NCBI GenBank assembly: GCA_003024785.1 | Contig: PUQB01000531.1 | Coordinates: forward strand, 110,017 to 174,016 | Length of the DNA stretch: 64,000 bases | From: Selaginella tamariscina | Lineage: Eukaryota > Streptophyta > Lycopodiopsida > Selaginellales > Selaginellaceae | Reading direction: 5' to 3' | Shown here: in pieces, positions 13,055-23,780 of the stretch | Layout of the letters: each line of letters starts with the position of its first letter | How positions within the stretch are numbered: position 1 is the stretch's first letter | Made by a program: the position numbers and the translations under genes | Notes under the pieces: generated by a model | What the model saw: only the letters and a program-made list of their open reading frames with translations | Told to the model about the DNA's origin: nothing | Databases searched by the model: none

Positions 13055-13680
13055 TAAGCACCTATGGGCGAGGCTTTGTCTATGTGTTGCTAATGTTCTT
13101 GGGGTCCGGGGCGAGGCTTTGTCTATGTGTTGCTAATGTTCTTGGGCATTTCTGGAGTATGTCGTCTCTTCCCCGCTTGTATAGCTAATCCTTGATCAGC
13201 TGGAATAGTAAGCACCTATGGGCGAGGCTTTATCTATGTGTTGCTAATGTTCTTGGGGCATTTCTAGAGTATGTCGTCTCTTCCCGCTTGTATAGCTGAT
13301 CCTTGATCAGCTGGAATAGTAGCACCTATGGCGAGGCTTTATCTATGTGTTGCTAATGTTCTTGGGGGTTCGCTTAACTCATCAATGAGGTAGTGTTGTA
13401 TTGGCTGCTACCATGTTGGGATGGGCGAGGCTTTATCTATGTGTTGCTAATGTTCTTGGGGGTCCGGCGAGGCTTTGTCTATGTGTTGCTAGTAAGCACC
13501 TATGGGCGAGGCTTTGTCTATGTGTTGCTAATGTTCTTGGGGGTCCGGGGCGAGGCTTTGTCTATGTGTTGCTAGTAAGCACCTATGGGCGAGGCTTTGT
13601 CTATGTGTTGCTAATGTTCTTGGGGGTCCGGGGCGAGGCTTTGTCTATGTGTTGCTAATGTTCTTGGGGTCCACTTAAAC
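13055..13680. repeat. Tandem array of GGCGAGGCTTTGTCTATGTG units
   Basis: A word of about 43 bp beginning GGCGAGGCTTT.TCTATGTG and ending TTCTTGGGG(G)TCCGG is repeated about ten times, interleaved with copies of AGTAAGCACCTATGG. It arose by local amplification inside the older gypsy element and has no coding role. Confidence 0.85.
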
Positions 13681-13932
13681 TCATCAATGTATTGGCTGCT
13701 ACCATGCTGGGATGTCTGCAACTCATCAATGTATTGGCTGCTACCATGCTGGGATGTCTGCAACTCATCAATGTATTGGCTGGCTGCTACCATGCTGGGA
13801 TGTCTGCAACTCATCAATGTATTGGCTGGCTGCTACCATGCTGGGATGTCTGCAACTCATCAATGTATTGGCTGGCTGCTACCATGCTGGGATGTCTGCA
13901 ACTCATCAATGTATTGGCTGGCTGCTAGGTAG
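13681..13932. repeat. Tandem array of 42-46-bp units
   Basis: Six near-identical copies of a unit AACTCATCAATGTATTGGCT followed by GCTACCATGCTGGGATGTCTGC. Two unit lengths, 42 and 46 bp, differ by one extra GGCT. The array lies immediately before the nested gypsy element; frames reading through it on both strands are not genes. Confidence 0.9.
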
Positions 13933-13990
13933 CAGCCGGTATGTCTGCACCGGCTACCGAGTGTAAGGATCATGGGTCATTTTTTGCCTT

Positions 13991-16880
13991 CACCGGAAAA
14001 TGTAAAAAAACAAAGCAAAAAAACTATGCCTAATTTTATAAATACTAGGGTAAAAATTTTTTACTAACATACTAAGGGAAGTACTAAGGGTCCAAGAACA
14101 AGGGTTGGTTTTTGGTTTGTAACATTATAAAATTATATTTAATTCGTTAAAATATAGTGAAAAACATTTTATTTATTTTCTCATTTAGATTATGTTTTTA
14201 TTTCACCATGGTAGTTTGATAATAAGTTAAATTAGGAATAATTTTCTACTTTGTAAATAAGGATAGAAAGAAAAATTATATTTAATTTAATATATCATAA
14301 TAAAATATATTTAGTTTTGAATTATATTAGAAATGCACACCTGTATATTATATTATACACACACATACATCCTCTATGTAAACTCGACAATTATGGCTTA
14401 ACAAAAGATATTTCATTTTGAATTATATAATGTTTAACCTATGTGGTATGTGTGTGAGAGAGACAAAAGAGGAGAGATGCATTATACATTCCACGATCGA
14501 TTGAAATGGTGTGCCTATGAATGTTTTAATTCTATATATGTGCGCGTGTGTGCTCATGGATGTGTATATGAGGTGCCCATGTTGGTTTTTGTCTCTGAGT
14601 TTTAATGTAGTTTAATGGTTTGACATGAGCATGTGTTGAAAGTATATAAGTATGTGTGCATGCATAAATTCATCTCTCTTTGTCCCTCTCACACACATAT
14701 ATAAATAATGTCTATAAGATGTATAGACTCACATATTTAAATTATAATAGATATAATAGATATTGTGAAACTCTTAATATATACATACATTATACTTATA
14801 TAAAAATTACATGTAATACACGTAAGCTAACCTAAACAGGGATCCTAGAATATGCTTTAGGGTTCTTCTGTGAAGCGGCGACGCTCCGTTGCTGTAGATT
14901 CATGGTCCGTGCACAGCGAATACGGCAGCGTCTCGGATGCGGATGAACTCGTTCGCCAGGCCGAGGCCATGATTGAGACCGCCTCTGTCCAGGATTTCAG
15001 GTATCTGGCTGTGTCAATCTGAGAGAGAGAGAGAGAAGGGAGGGAGGGAGAGAGAGAGAGAAGGGAGAGAAGGGAGAGAGAGAGGAAGGGAGAGAAGGGA
15101 GAGAGAGGGGAGAGAGAAGGAAGAGAGAGAGAGAGAAGGGAGGGAGAGAGAGAACACCATCCGTATCTTCTTGGTTTATGCCAGAATCTTTCTCGTCCAG
15201 ATCCTGCAAGGCAGGGTTTGCTAATGCTCCCTCTCTCTGCCATCTCTTTGCCATTTCTGGAGGTATACTGTCACCCGAGTGCTTCCCCATATATGTCAGC
15301 TACAATAAAGTAACATTTAATTAATACTACACAATAGAAGCATACAAAATGCGTTTACACACACACACACACACACATATTATATAATATGGAGGAGAGA
15401 GAGAAGTCAATCGTACATCATTTCTTTATAAATATATGCACATCCACACATATGTATGTATTTCTATGTAATTCAGTACACATGTATGTGTGAATCTGTG
15501 CGTTAATTCTACATAAAATGGTGAAAATGATTTAAATCAATGCGATAGTAATCTAATTTTGTATATAATTTCACATACCTTTATTGAAAATCGGAGAAGG
15601 AGGGAGAGAGAGAGAGAAGGAGAGGGAGAGTGAATACTACATAAAGTGAAATATTATATATTGACACAATCTTCTGAACGTAAATTGATAAACAATTAAC
15701 TCTTATCTAATGCTACCAATAAATGTTAAAAATATTTCTAGAAAGTTTATAAAATTAAATAGTAGTTTATTACTCATTTGAATATTATACATCTCTAGTT
15801 ATATCTGTTTATTACATATTAAACTGTTAATACAAAGTTGTTTTTACTTAACGCAAGAACTGTGTTATATATATACTTAATGATTAGTCGTGTACAGGGA
15901 TAATTGTTGTATACTATAGTTGCATACCCACTTAAATCGTTAAGCATGTGTATGTTGTCTTACATCAGAGTCTATGTACGCGTTTAATATCATACATATA
16001 GAATACATGTCAACATATATACATCCATATATACATGGACTTACGCAGTATGGGTGCATATTAAAAATGTGTGTGTTGGGTGCTTGCGTGCTATGACCAT
16101 TTAACTATGCATATGTTACATGTCATCTGCTGTATAAAAATCTAAGCTTATTTAATAGCATATATGTCTTTTGTTCTTATTTCATGTTCTGTGTCTTCAC
16201 AGATAATACAAAACTTGTTATATTCTGCTGTGTGAATACATTGCTGCTTGCACGTTTTGTTGTCCATGGATACACCTTGAGAACACGATGGTTGTCATAT
16301 GCAAGATGTGTGCAAACTAATGCCGAAGACAAAACCAGGTTTATTCATGTTTTCATGTGTACTCCTAGTCTCCTTAGTTAGTAATAGAATACATTCTCGT
16401 ATAGTTATGGTAGGATTATTGTTCCTTGCTATATATATTATATGTAATATATATAAAATATTACATATAAATATACTCATATAGTTATTGCAAGGATTAG
16501 AAAAATAAGTGAAAAAGGATTAGAAAAAAAATGAAAAAGCTTAGAAGAAAGAGACAAGTAGAGATTTAATGTTTATTGTTTTTAATTTAATTAATGAAAT
16601 TTAAAGAGTTTTATTAAGTACAATTAAAATCAATAAACAAACTTAAATTTAAATAAAATAAATTATATAGAAATAATAGAAATTATTACTGTATAAATAG
16701 GGTAAAAACAAGGGTAAAAACAAAAAATAACAAGATATTACTATAATATTACAATGTTAAAAAACAAACCAATGTTCGACCCCTAGTATGTTAACTACTT
16801 TTTACAAAAACAAAGTGCTTGTTTTCTAGAGATGTTTTTTACTTAAAAATGACAAAACTAGGGGTTTACATTTTCCGGTG
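13991..16880. mobile_element. Non-autonomous CACTA-like (En/Spm) DNA transposon, 2,890 bp
   Basis: The ends are perfect 16-bp inverted repeats (CACCGGAAAATGTAAA) flanked by a 3-bp duplication, CTT. The intact 3' LTR of the host retrotransposon supplies the empty site GCCTTTCAC, so the boundaries are exact. Subterminal regions are also similar in inverted orientation (AACATACTA.GGG and TTGGTTTGT words). The terminus reads CACCG rather than CACTA. No transposase is recognisable inside, so the element is non-autonomous. Internal content is AT-rich apart from 14,850-15,260. Confidence 0.88.
14857..15290 (-). other. Possible coding relic with GA microsatellite inside the CACTA-like element
   Basis: A GC-richer block inside the element is open on the minus strand for about 97-128 residues, but the centre of both frames (15,020-15,165) is a GAGAGG purine repeat. 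The flanking non-repeat parts give short peptides with no family I recognise. It may be captured host sequence or a remnant of the element's own gene. The rest of the element, 14,040-14,850 and 15,300-16,880, shows no gene. Confidence 0.35.
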
Positions 16881-16883
16881 CTT

Positions 16884-16945
16884 TCACAGGACTTGAACCC
16901 GAGACCTTTTGGCTAACACACACATGTATTAACCACTGGTCCGTA
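16884..16945 (-). other. tRNA-like sequence inside the Gypsy-1 LTR (antisense)
   Basis: On the minus strand the LTR reads GGACCAGTGGTTAA, then about 30 bases, then GGTCTCGGGTTCAAGTCC. These match the D-arm/A-box and T-arm/B-box of a tRNA in order. The copy in the 3' LTR (22,057-22,120) has an even better A-box, CCAGTTGGTTA. No anticodon arm folds properly, so it is not a tRNA gene but a tRNA- or SINE-derived piece. Confidence 0.55.
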
Positions 16946-17378
16946 TGATCTTGGATGCAGAACTACACCATCAACAGCAAGGCGTATATTCATACGCATG
17001 TTCAGACCAGTGTGGACCACACATTCCAGATCAGTTTGGACCATACAACCTCAGGACCTCAGATATATAAACAGGTTTTAGTTATAGTTTCTCAGAATCA
17101 TTCAACACCAGTCTTTGGCCTTGTGTTTCATTTTGTATTCATTCTTTCTTGAATACAATCTCCTTCTTTCAAGGTCCACCCTTTTCTAAAGGTTCACCCT
17201 TTGCACAAGGTCGTGACAGTTTAAATGATTCTGGGTAGTGACAAGCTTCTGTTTTCTGCTTGTCATCGATCCCATTTTCTTTCTTTCTCTCTTTTCAATT
17301 TTCTTTTCGATTTTTTCTTTTCTTTTTCTTTTCTGATTTTCTTCTCTTTTCTTTTTGATTCTTTCTTCTTCGACTCAT

Positions 17379-18240
17379 CATGTTGAGCATGCTCTACATG
17401 AGCAAGTTGCTGCCCTCCAGCAGCAGCTCAAACACTACATTTGGAGAATGATCAGCTTCGACAGCGTGCGAATTCTCCAGAGCCAAAGATCAGCATGCCC
17501 GAAAAGTTCGATGGTACCCGATCGAAGTTCCGAGTTTCTCAATCAAATTCGTTGCGGATTGTGATGCAGCTGAGGCGCTACAGCACAGACCCATTTAAGG
17601 TTGGATTGATCGGGTCGTTGCTTCTGGTTCTGCTCTTTCATGGTTCTCAACCTTGCTGGAGAACAATGATCCGATCCTTGGAAATTTTGACGAGTTTTGT
17701 GGAACGGTTCACAGCGATGTTCAGTGACGTGGATCGTGAGAGTGCTGCCATCACCAAACTCCGTCAGCTTCACCAGGGGGTATGTCGGTAATAGAGTACG
17801 CATCAAGTTTCAACTTCTTGCTTATGATGTCACATGGGGAGATCGTGCTCTCAAGGAAGGTTTTTTCGGTCGGGGTTGCAGGACGAGGTCAAAGACATGT
17901 TGCTGAACTTTGCGGTTCCGGAAACCCTCACCAGCATGATCGAGTTGTCAATTTCGTTGTGACAACCGGTTGACGAGCAAAAACAAGAACGTCGGCATCC
18001 CTTCTTTCTTCTTGGTGCCATCTTCTTCCATTTCTGCAGTCCCTGTTCCATCATTACTGATTCCATCATCTTCCTCAGTAGAACCATCCCCGATGAATTA
18101 GGGCGATCACGCCGAGGCAAGCTTTTTGCCAACCGAACGTCAAAAAGTGGATTCAGTACAAGCTTTGTTTTGTACTGTGGGGACCCGTACCACAAGTTGG
18201 AGAATTGTCATCGACGTCCAAAACAAGCTCGTGAAGTGGC
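17379..18240 (+). pseudogene. Gypsy-1 gag
   Basis: A frame from about 17,379 starts with a heptad-like segment (HVEHALHEQVAALQQQLKH). This is followed, across several frame changes, by a capsid-like region around FVERFTAMFSDVDRESAAITKLRQLHQG (quoted in parts, 17,700-17,790). A partial zinc knuckle, CGDPYHKLENC, lies near 18,176; its first Cys is missing. Stops and frameshifts make it non-functional. Confidence 0.6.
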
Positions 18241-18377
18241 CCTTGCTGTGCTGCCGGGAAACGAGAAGATCCAGCCCGAATAGGAGCCGTCCGGCTGGAT
18301 TGCCGTGGAACAACTCATGTTCCTCAAGGCTCTTCACTCATAACATCTTCCCTTCCTCATCTTGGATCCATTCCATC

Positions 18378-18560
18378 CACGAAGGTGTGCAAGCCGTTCC
18401 ATGTTCCGGTGCAGCTGAAGACACCAGAGGTGGAGTTCTCTGGTAAAGCTTTGGTGGATAGCGGAGCGAACGCAAATTTCATCGACAAGAATTTTGCTGT
18501 AGCACGGGATCCGTTTACATCCTTTGAAGACTCCTGGTTCTGTACGGGTCGTTGATGGAC
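18378..18560 (+). pseudogene. Gypsy-1 aspartic protease
   Basis: The frame around 18,380-18,500 reads KPFHVPVQLKTPEVEFSGK and then ALVDSGANANFID. DSGA is the active-site motif of retroviral-type proteases. The stretch is open for only about 50 codons before the frame changes. Confidence 0.65.
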
Positions 18561-18832
18561 GAGATATCAAATCTGGAGCGGTAAATGACACGGAGTTCGT
18601 TGAGGTCGTTGCTTGCGGTGCTGTGTGCAACATCTCCTTCAGTGTTGTTTCTATTCCAGACTCTGTTTTCCGTGGATCGAGTTGGTGGATCCTGGTTGGA
18701 GAGAACGTTTCATGAACAGTTTCCCAGCTGTTTCAACTCCAGCCACACTCTTTGATTCCGATCCTGTTCCAGTTCCTCCTCCACTTCGAGTCTCGCATAT
18801 CACCTTGAAGCAGTTCAAGAAAGATAGCCGAC

Positions 18833-19906
18833 ATGACCCAGCATCCGTTTGCGATCAAAGTCTATCCCTGCTCTGCTAAGGATTTCTGTTCCTCCTGCCT
18901 TACCAAAGCAGTATGCCGATTTGCAGACGTCTTCGACAAAAAGAAAGCTTCTGCCTTGCCACCGCACCGTGAGTACGACTGTCCTATCGATCTCGTTGAG
19001 GGTAAGCAGCCGTCCTCCGGTCCCATTTACGGTCTCTCACCAACAGAGTTGGAGACATTGAGGAAATACATTGAGGAGAATCTTGTCACCGGATTTATCC
19101 GTCATTCGCGATCACCGGCTGGTGCTCCAGTATTCTTTGTTTCCAAGAAGGATGGAAGTCTCCGGCTCGTGGTGGACTACCGAGATCTGAATAAGGTCAC
19201 CATTCCAAACAAGTATCCTCTCCCGCTCGTCTCCGACATGCTCGAACGTCTTTCTGGTGCCCGGTACTTCACAAAGATCGATTTAAGAGGAGCGTACAAT
19301 CTCATCCGAATTCGAGAAGGGGACGAGTGGAAAACAGCTTTCCGTACACGCTACGGACATTTCGAGTACGTAGTAATGCCGTTCGGCCTGACAAATGCAC
19401 CTGCTGTGTTCCAGCACATGGCTAACGATTTTTCGGGACTTCTTGGATTTGTTTGTCATCATGTACCTAGACGACATCCTGATATTTTCCAAGACTCGAG
19501 AAGAACACGAACGGCATGTACGGTTAGTCTTGAGAGGCTCCGGAAGCACCACTTGTTTGCCAAGTTGGAGAAGTGCTCTTTCAGTCAGTCTGTCGAGTTC
19601 CTGGGGTACATCATTTCAGCTGAAGGTGTTCACATGGATCCTGCAAAAGTCCGGACTGTATTGGAGTGGGAGAGACCATCAAATGTTCGTGATGTTCGAT
19701 GTTTCCTCGGGTTTGCGAACTTCTATCGACGTTTCGTTCGGGATTTCTCCAAGATTGCATTGCCATTGACGAAGTTGACTGGCAAGGATGTTCCATTTGT
19801 CTGGTCCTCTGAGGCTGAGGAGGCGTTCGAGTTCCTAAAGAAGGCGTTCACCTCGGCACCTGTTCTTATCCATCCTGACCCTGCGAAGCCATTTTGTGGA
19901 AGCTGA
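18833..19906 (+). pseudogene. Gypsy-1 reverse transcriptase (catalytic YLDD out of frame)
   Basis: A 357-codon frame covers most of a Ty3/gypsy RT: PIYGLSPTELETLRKYIEEN, FVSKKDGSLRLVVDYRDLNK, KIDLRGAYNLIRI and [15 protein letters not shown] (all quoted in part), then [21 protein letters not shown] and the connection domain. Between about 19,429 and 19,530 the correct protein is in another frame, which reads [17 protein letters not shown]. Two bases appear to be missing before it and one after it. The open frame therefore looks intact but lacks the two catalytic Asp residues. Confidence 0.85.
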
Positions 19907-20278
19907 TGCCTCTGACTTCGCCATTGGTGGAGTGTTGTCCCAGGAAGGTCCAGATCATCTTCTCCATCCCATTGCTTTCCATTCCCGCAAGTTCACTGCA
20001 CCTGAGATCAACTACGATGTCTACAACAAGGAGCTGCTGGCGATCGTCGATGCCTTTGAGGAGTGGCGCAGATTCCTTGAAGGTTCCCGCATGTGGTTAA
20101 GGTGTATTGTGATCACAAGAACCTCCAGTACTGGGCAACAGCACGAGTTCTCAATCGACGTCAGGCGCGATGGGCACAGTCTTTGTCCCGGTTCCGATAC
20201 AAGATTATTCATCGTCCCGGTCATCTAAATGGCAAAGCAGATGCCTTATCTCGTCGCAGTTACTAGCTCCAGTACCAG
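19896..20278 (+). pseudogene. Gypsy-1 RNase H
   Basis: One extra T in CCATTTTGTGG near 19,890 separates this frame from RT; the joined sense would be ...[14 protein letters not shown]. The frame then gives [20 protein letters not shown] and [20 protein letters not shown], typical of the gypsy RNase H. A second frame change follows near 20,100. The region ends with the usual [16 protein letters not shown] words near 20,220-20,250. Confidence 0.75.
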
Positions 20279-20378
20279 GTGAAATCCGATTTGATCAACA
20301 AGAACAAGTCATCCTGAGCTCCGACCAGTTGTTGGTAAACGCGCTTTCCGTTCTTCTGCTCCAGTTGACACTTCGTTT

Positions 20379-22020
20379 TTGGATCTAATCCGAGAAAATC
20401 TCCCTCAAGACGAGTTTGCTCGTGATGTCCTTGCACATGTTCGACGAGTTCAGCCATTGTCTTCAGGGTCACAACTACGAGATTATGCTGCTTTCCATCT
20501 TCATAATGGGTTGTTGTACCACCACATCCAAATCTATGTTCCGGACGGAGAACTGAGGTTGCGAGCTGTCCAACACTGCCATGACAACACAGCTGCAGGA
20601 CATTTTGCATTCGAAAGACGATTGAGCTGGTACAACGGGTGTTCTGGTGGCCTCGGCTTCGCATGTATGTTGAGATTTGTGCGATCTTGTGACACGTGCC
20701 AGCGTACAAAGCTTCCTCGTCATTCGACCGGTTGGACTACTATAGCCTCTTCCTATTGCTCAGCGGCCATGGTCATCCATCACCATGGATTTCCTCACGG
20801 ATTTACCGCTTCTAGAGGGTTTGATGCTGTCCTAGTCATTGTTGATCGGTTCTCTAAGATGGCGCACTTTGTTCCTGAACAAACATGTTCGGGTCTGATG
20901 CTGCAGATCTGGGTACCGGAAGGTGTTCCGTTTTCATGGTCTTCCTGATGAACTTGTCACTGATCGAGGTCCCCAGTTCACTTTGGCATTCTGGCGGAGA
21001 TTCCTAGATCGGCTACGTATACCGGAAGCTGTCTACTGCACATCATCCTGAAACAGATGGACAATCGGAGCACGATTCAGACTCTGGAACAATATCTCCG
21101 GTGTTTCATTTCTCATATCTCCGGTGTTTCATTTCTCTCTGCAATGATTGGGTCTCCTTCATGCTGCCGAGTTCGCGTACAACAACACGGCACACTCATC
21201 CATAGGTGTGTCACCTTTTTTTGCGTTCTCTGGTGTTCATCCTCGCTGGTCCTACAGCTTGCCTGTGGTTCCTGGCCTCACCACTGCTGCCGATGATCGT
21301 GTTGAGCATCTCCAACAGGTCCATGAAGAAGTGCAGCATCATCTTCAACGCGCTCGGATTTGCAACGACAAGCTGCTGATGTTCCCGTTCCTCTCCTCCA
21401 GCATTCACAATTGGTGACCAAGTGTGGCTCCTCCGACGTCATTGGCCGACCACACGTCCTGTGACAAGCTGGAGTGCAGCATCATCTTCAACGCGCTCGG
21501 GATTGCAACGACAAGCTGCTGATCGTTCCCGTTCCTCTCCTCCAGCATTCACAATTGGTGACCAAGTGTGGCTCCTCCGACGTCATTGGGACCGACACAC
21601 GTCCCTGTGACAAGTTGGAGTGCAGCATCATTCTTCAACGCGCTCGGGATTTGCAACGACAAGCTGCTGATCGTTCCCGTTCCTCTCCTCCAGCATTCAC
21701 AATTGGTGACCAAGTGTGGCTCCTCCGACGTCATTGGCCGACCACACGTCCTGTGACAAGCTGGACTATCAACGCTTGGGCCATTTCGCATCATCGATAA
21801 ACTCTCTAATGTTGCTAGTGAACCTGAGTTCGAGGTTGCTATAATTCTTAACTCCAAACTTGTTCGTGGTCAGCTTCATTAGGACTATCAACGCTTGGGG
21901 CCATTTCGCATCATCGAAACTCTCTAATGTTGCTAGTGAACCTGAGTTCGAGGTTGCTATAATTCTTAACTCCAAACTTGTTCGTGGTCAGCTTCATTAG
22001 TTCGTGCTCGTCATCGAAGG
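20379..22020 (+). pseudogene. Gypsy-1 integrase with tandemly copied C-terminal segment
   Basis: The zinc module (GHF...SCDTCQR, near 20,600-20,705) and core blocks are readable across frames: VIVDRFSKMAHFVPE (20,840), LPDELVTDRGPQFTLAFW (20,942) and the glutamate block HHPETDGQSE (21,040). Downstream, a segment of about 150 bp holding GDQVWLLRRHW is present three times (near 21,330, 21,470 and 21,620). The next segment, of about 115 bp, with GPFRII and SKLVRGQLH, is present twice (21,765-21,885 and 21,883-22,005). Confidence 0.75.
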
Positions 22021-22028
22021 GGAGATAG

Positions 22029-22402
22029 TGTAAGGATCATGGGTCATTTTTTGCCTTTCACAGGACTTGAACCCGAGACCTTTTGACTAACACACACATG
22101 TGTAACCAACTGGTCCGTATGATCCTGGATGCAGAATTACACCATCAACAGCAAGGCGTATATTCATATGCATATTCCAGACCAGTGTGGGACCACACAT
22201 TCCAGATCATTTGTGGACCATACAATCCTCAGGACCTCAGATATATAAACAGGGTTTCAGTTATAGGTTTCTCAGAATCATTCAACACCAGTCTTCGGCC
22301 TTGTGTTTCATTTTGTATTCATTTCTTTCTTAAATACAATCTCCTCCTTTCAAGGTTCCACCCTTGTTCTAAAGGTTTCGCCCTTTGCACAAGGTCGTGA
22401 CA
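22029..22402 (+). repeat. 3' LTR of Gypsy-1
   Basis: This is the uninterrupted 374-bp LTR, TGTAAGG...GTGACA. It contains a TATATAAACAGG word near 22,240 and the antisense tRNA-like piece near 22,057. It serves as the empty-site reference for the CACTA-like insertion in the 5' LTR. Confidence 0.92.
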
Positions 22403-23110
22403 CCGACTAGGTGGTTTGTGGTGAGGTGCCTTGTTCGACAGTTGCTTTGAAGAGGTCAGCGTCGAGTATGTTGAGCAAGGTCGCGACTTCGGGTGGTTGA
22501 CCGCTCGGTATCCGGAGAGGAGATCCAGTGATACATGCAGCTTACCTGCTTTATGGACCACAGTGAACTTGAAACCCTGTAGGAGAAGTATCCACCAAGC
22601 CAGCTGCCCAATGAGCTGTGGTTTCTTTACAAGGTAGAGTAATGCTGATGATCCACGATCAGTATGAAGTGGTTACTTAGGAGGTAGTGGCAGAACTTAG
22701 ATACTCCGTAGATGACCGCCAGGCATTCTTTGTCAGTCACCGAGAAGTTGCATTCGGCTGGCATCATGAGTCAGCTCCCGTATGCTATGGGTCAGAGCAT
22801 CTTCCTGTCGTCCTCATGGGACATGACTATACCTGCTGCCACGCTGGAGCCATCTATCTGCAAGTGGAACTGTTGATTCCAATTTAGTGGGATGAAGATA
22901 GGTGCTTCCACTAGTTGGCACTTGATGTCCTCGAATACTACATGTCAGTTGGTAGTCCATTCATATAGCGTTTCCTTACTAATTAATTTCGTCATTGGCT
23001 GGGCCCTATCGGCATATTGTCGGATGTGGTCGTTGGGGACTCCGCAGGTTAGATGTGGTGCTTCTTAGGAAGCCTCGGTGGTCACCTCCATGCTGTGGAT
23101 AGCATCCAAC
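22403..23110 (-). pseudogene. Older Ty3/gypsy element: RT C-terminus and RNase H
   Basis: Reading right to left, the minus strand gives DHIRQYADRAQPMTKLISKE (near 22,990), then HLQIDGSSVAAGIVMS (near 22,840), PAECNFSVTDKECLAVIYGV (near 22,750), HFILIVDHQ, and finally the end of RNase H near 22,540 (GKLHV..DLLS). Frames change several times and stops are present. This sequence runs straight into the integrase at 13,050-11,950 once the nested Gypsy-1 and the tandem arrays are removed. Confidence 0.75.
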
Positions 23111-23780
23111 TCCGGGGGTCCAAACTAGCAAGCCGATCTTACCTGGGGAGTACTAGAAGGTGCTGAATGGCCTTTACCCAGACGCCGCGAGGGTCCGTGT
23201 ACAAGGGTGGGGAAGTTCTCCTAGGGTCTCGCTGTGGTGGTTGGCAGAGTGCGTTGCTCAGCCTAGGAGCGGGCGGGGAATCACCGATAAGAAGGTGAAT
23301 AGAAGGAGTATGCATATATATATTTATAATGCTTGCCTGAGTACAAAACTATCTCCGACAGGGGAGCAAGATACAAGATGCAAACTTGACTCCAAAAAGG
23401 GCCCGACCCACTACCAGCCTTCCTACTTATATAGTGGGTCACCTAGCGCTAGACCCTAGGTACATTGGTGCTTTCTTACTGGTCTGCCACCCTGTGACAG
23501 AGTCATGTCTGTCGCATTTATGCGCCCCTCACGCGTGTTGTCCTGCGTACCCTAGTAATTGGTCTGGATAATCGGATCTACGCTCGATTACGGTGCTGCT
23601 TGACATCTGTCACCATCAGTCCGTACTTGCGGTACCTTCCTTATCCAATGCTTCGTCCATCGCTCGTCCGCACCGGCTGGCAATTTGACGGTGTCAGACC
23701 ACCGTCAAACCAAATGCCCGGACTTATTCGTTGGCACGTCCTCGGGCCATGTGTTCCCTCCCCCTAGGCTATACCTGAAT
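23024..23780 (-). repeat. Repeat also present at 62,704-63,390; LTR-like promoter region
   Basis: This segment matches 62,704-63,390 over most of its length. On the minus strand it holds a TATA word (CACTATATAAG, near 23,430), a GCTCCCCTGTCGGAGATAG word and a run into the RT relic. This suggests the promoter-bearing end of a gypsy derivative. Both copies join the same non-coding segment to the same RT fragment, so the fusion predates their separation. Confidence 0.6.

Larger units (their letters stand above)
13962..17218 (+). repeat. 5' LTR of Gypsy-1, interrupted
   Basis: The first 29 bases (13,962-13,990) and the remainder (16,881-17,218) together match the 3' LTR, apart from a 3-bp CTT duplication made by the CACTA-like insertion. 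A TATATAAACAGG promoter word is near 17,063. Many one-base differences from the 3' LTR indicate that the insertion is not recent. Confidence 0.9.
13962..22402 (+). mobile_element. Nested Ty3/gypsy LTR retrotransposon (Gypsy-1), degraded
   Basis: The 3' LTR is 22,029-22,402 (374 bp, TGTAAGG...GTGACA). The 5' LTR has the same ends at 13,962 and 17,218 but is split by a CACTA-like insertion. A polypurine tract, AAGGGGAGATAG, directly precedes the 3' LTR. Flanks are CCGAG on the left and CCGAC on the right, a target duplication with one mismatch. The order gag, protease, RT, RNase H, integrase runs left to right. No initiator-Met primer site follows the 5' LTR; the sequence there starts GTTTAAATGATTCTGGG, so the primer is unknown. 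The element sits in opposite orientation inside an older gypsy element. Confidence 0.9.

Noticed and set aside
13687..13966. Frames of 78-84 codons with repeated WLLPCWDVCNSSMY
   Set aside because: They arise from a 42/46-bp minisatellite and are open in several frames at once.
14973..15224. Arg/Glu-rich open frame of 83 codons
   Set aside because: It is a translation of a GA microsatellite.
16884..16945. A tRNA gene on the minus strand
   Set aside because: A- and B-box words are present but the acceptor and anticodon stems do not form; annotated only as tRNA-like.
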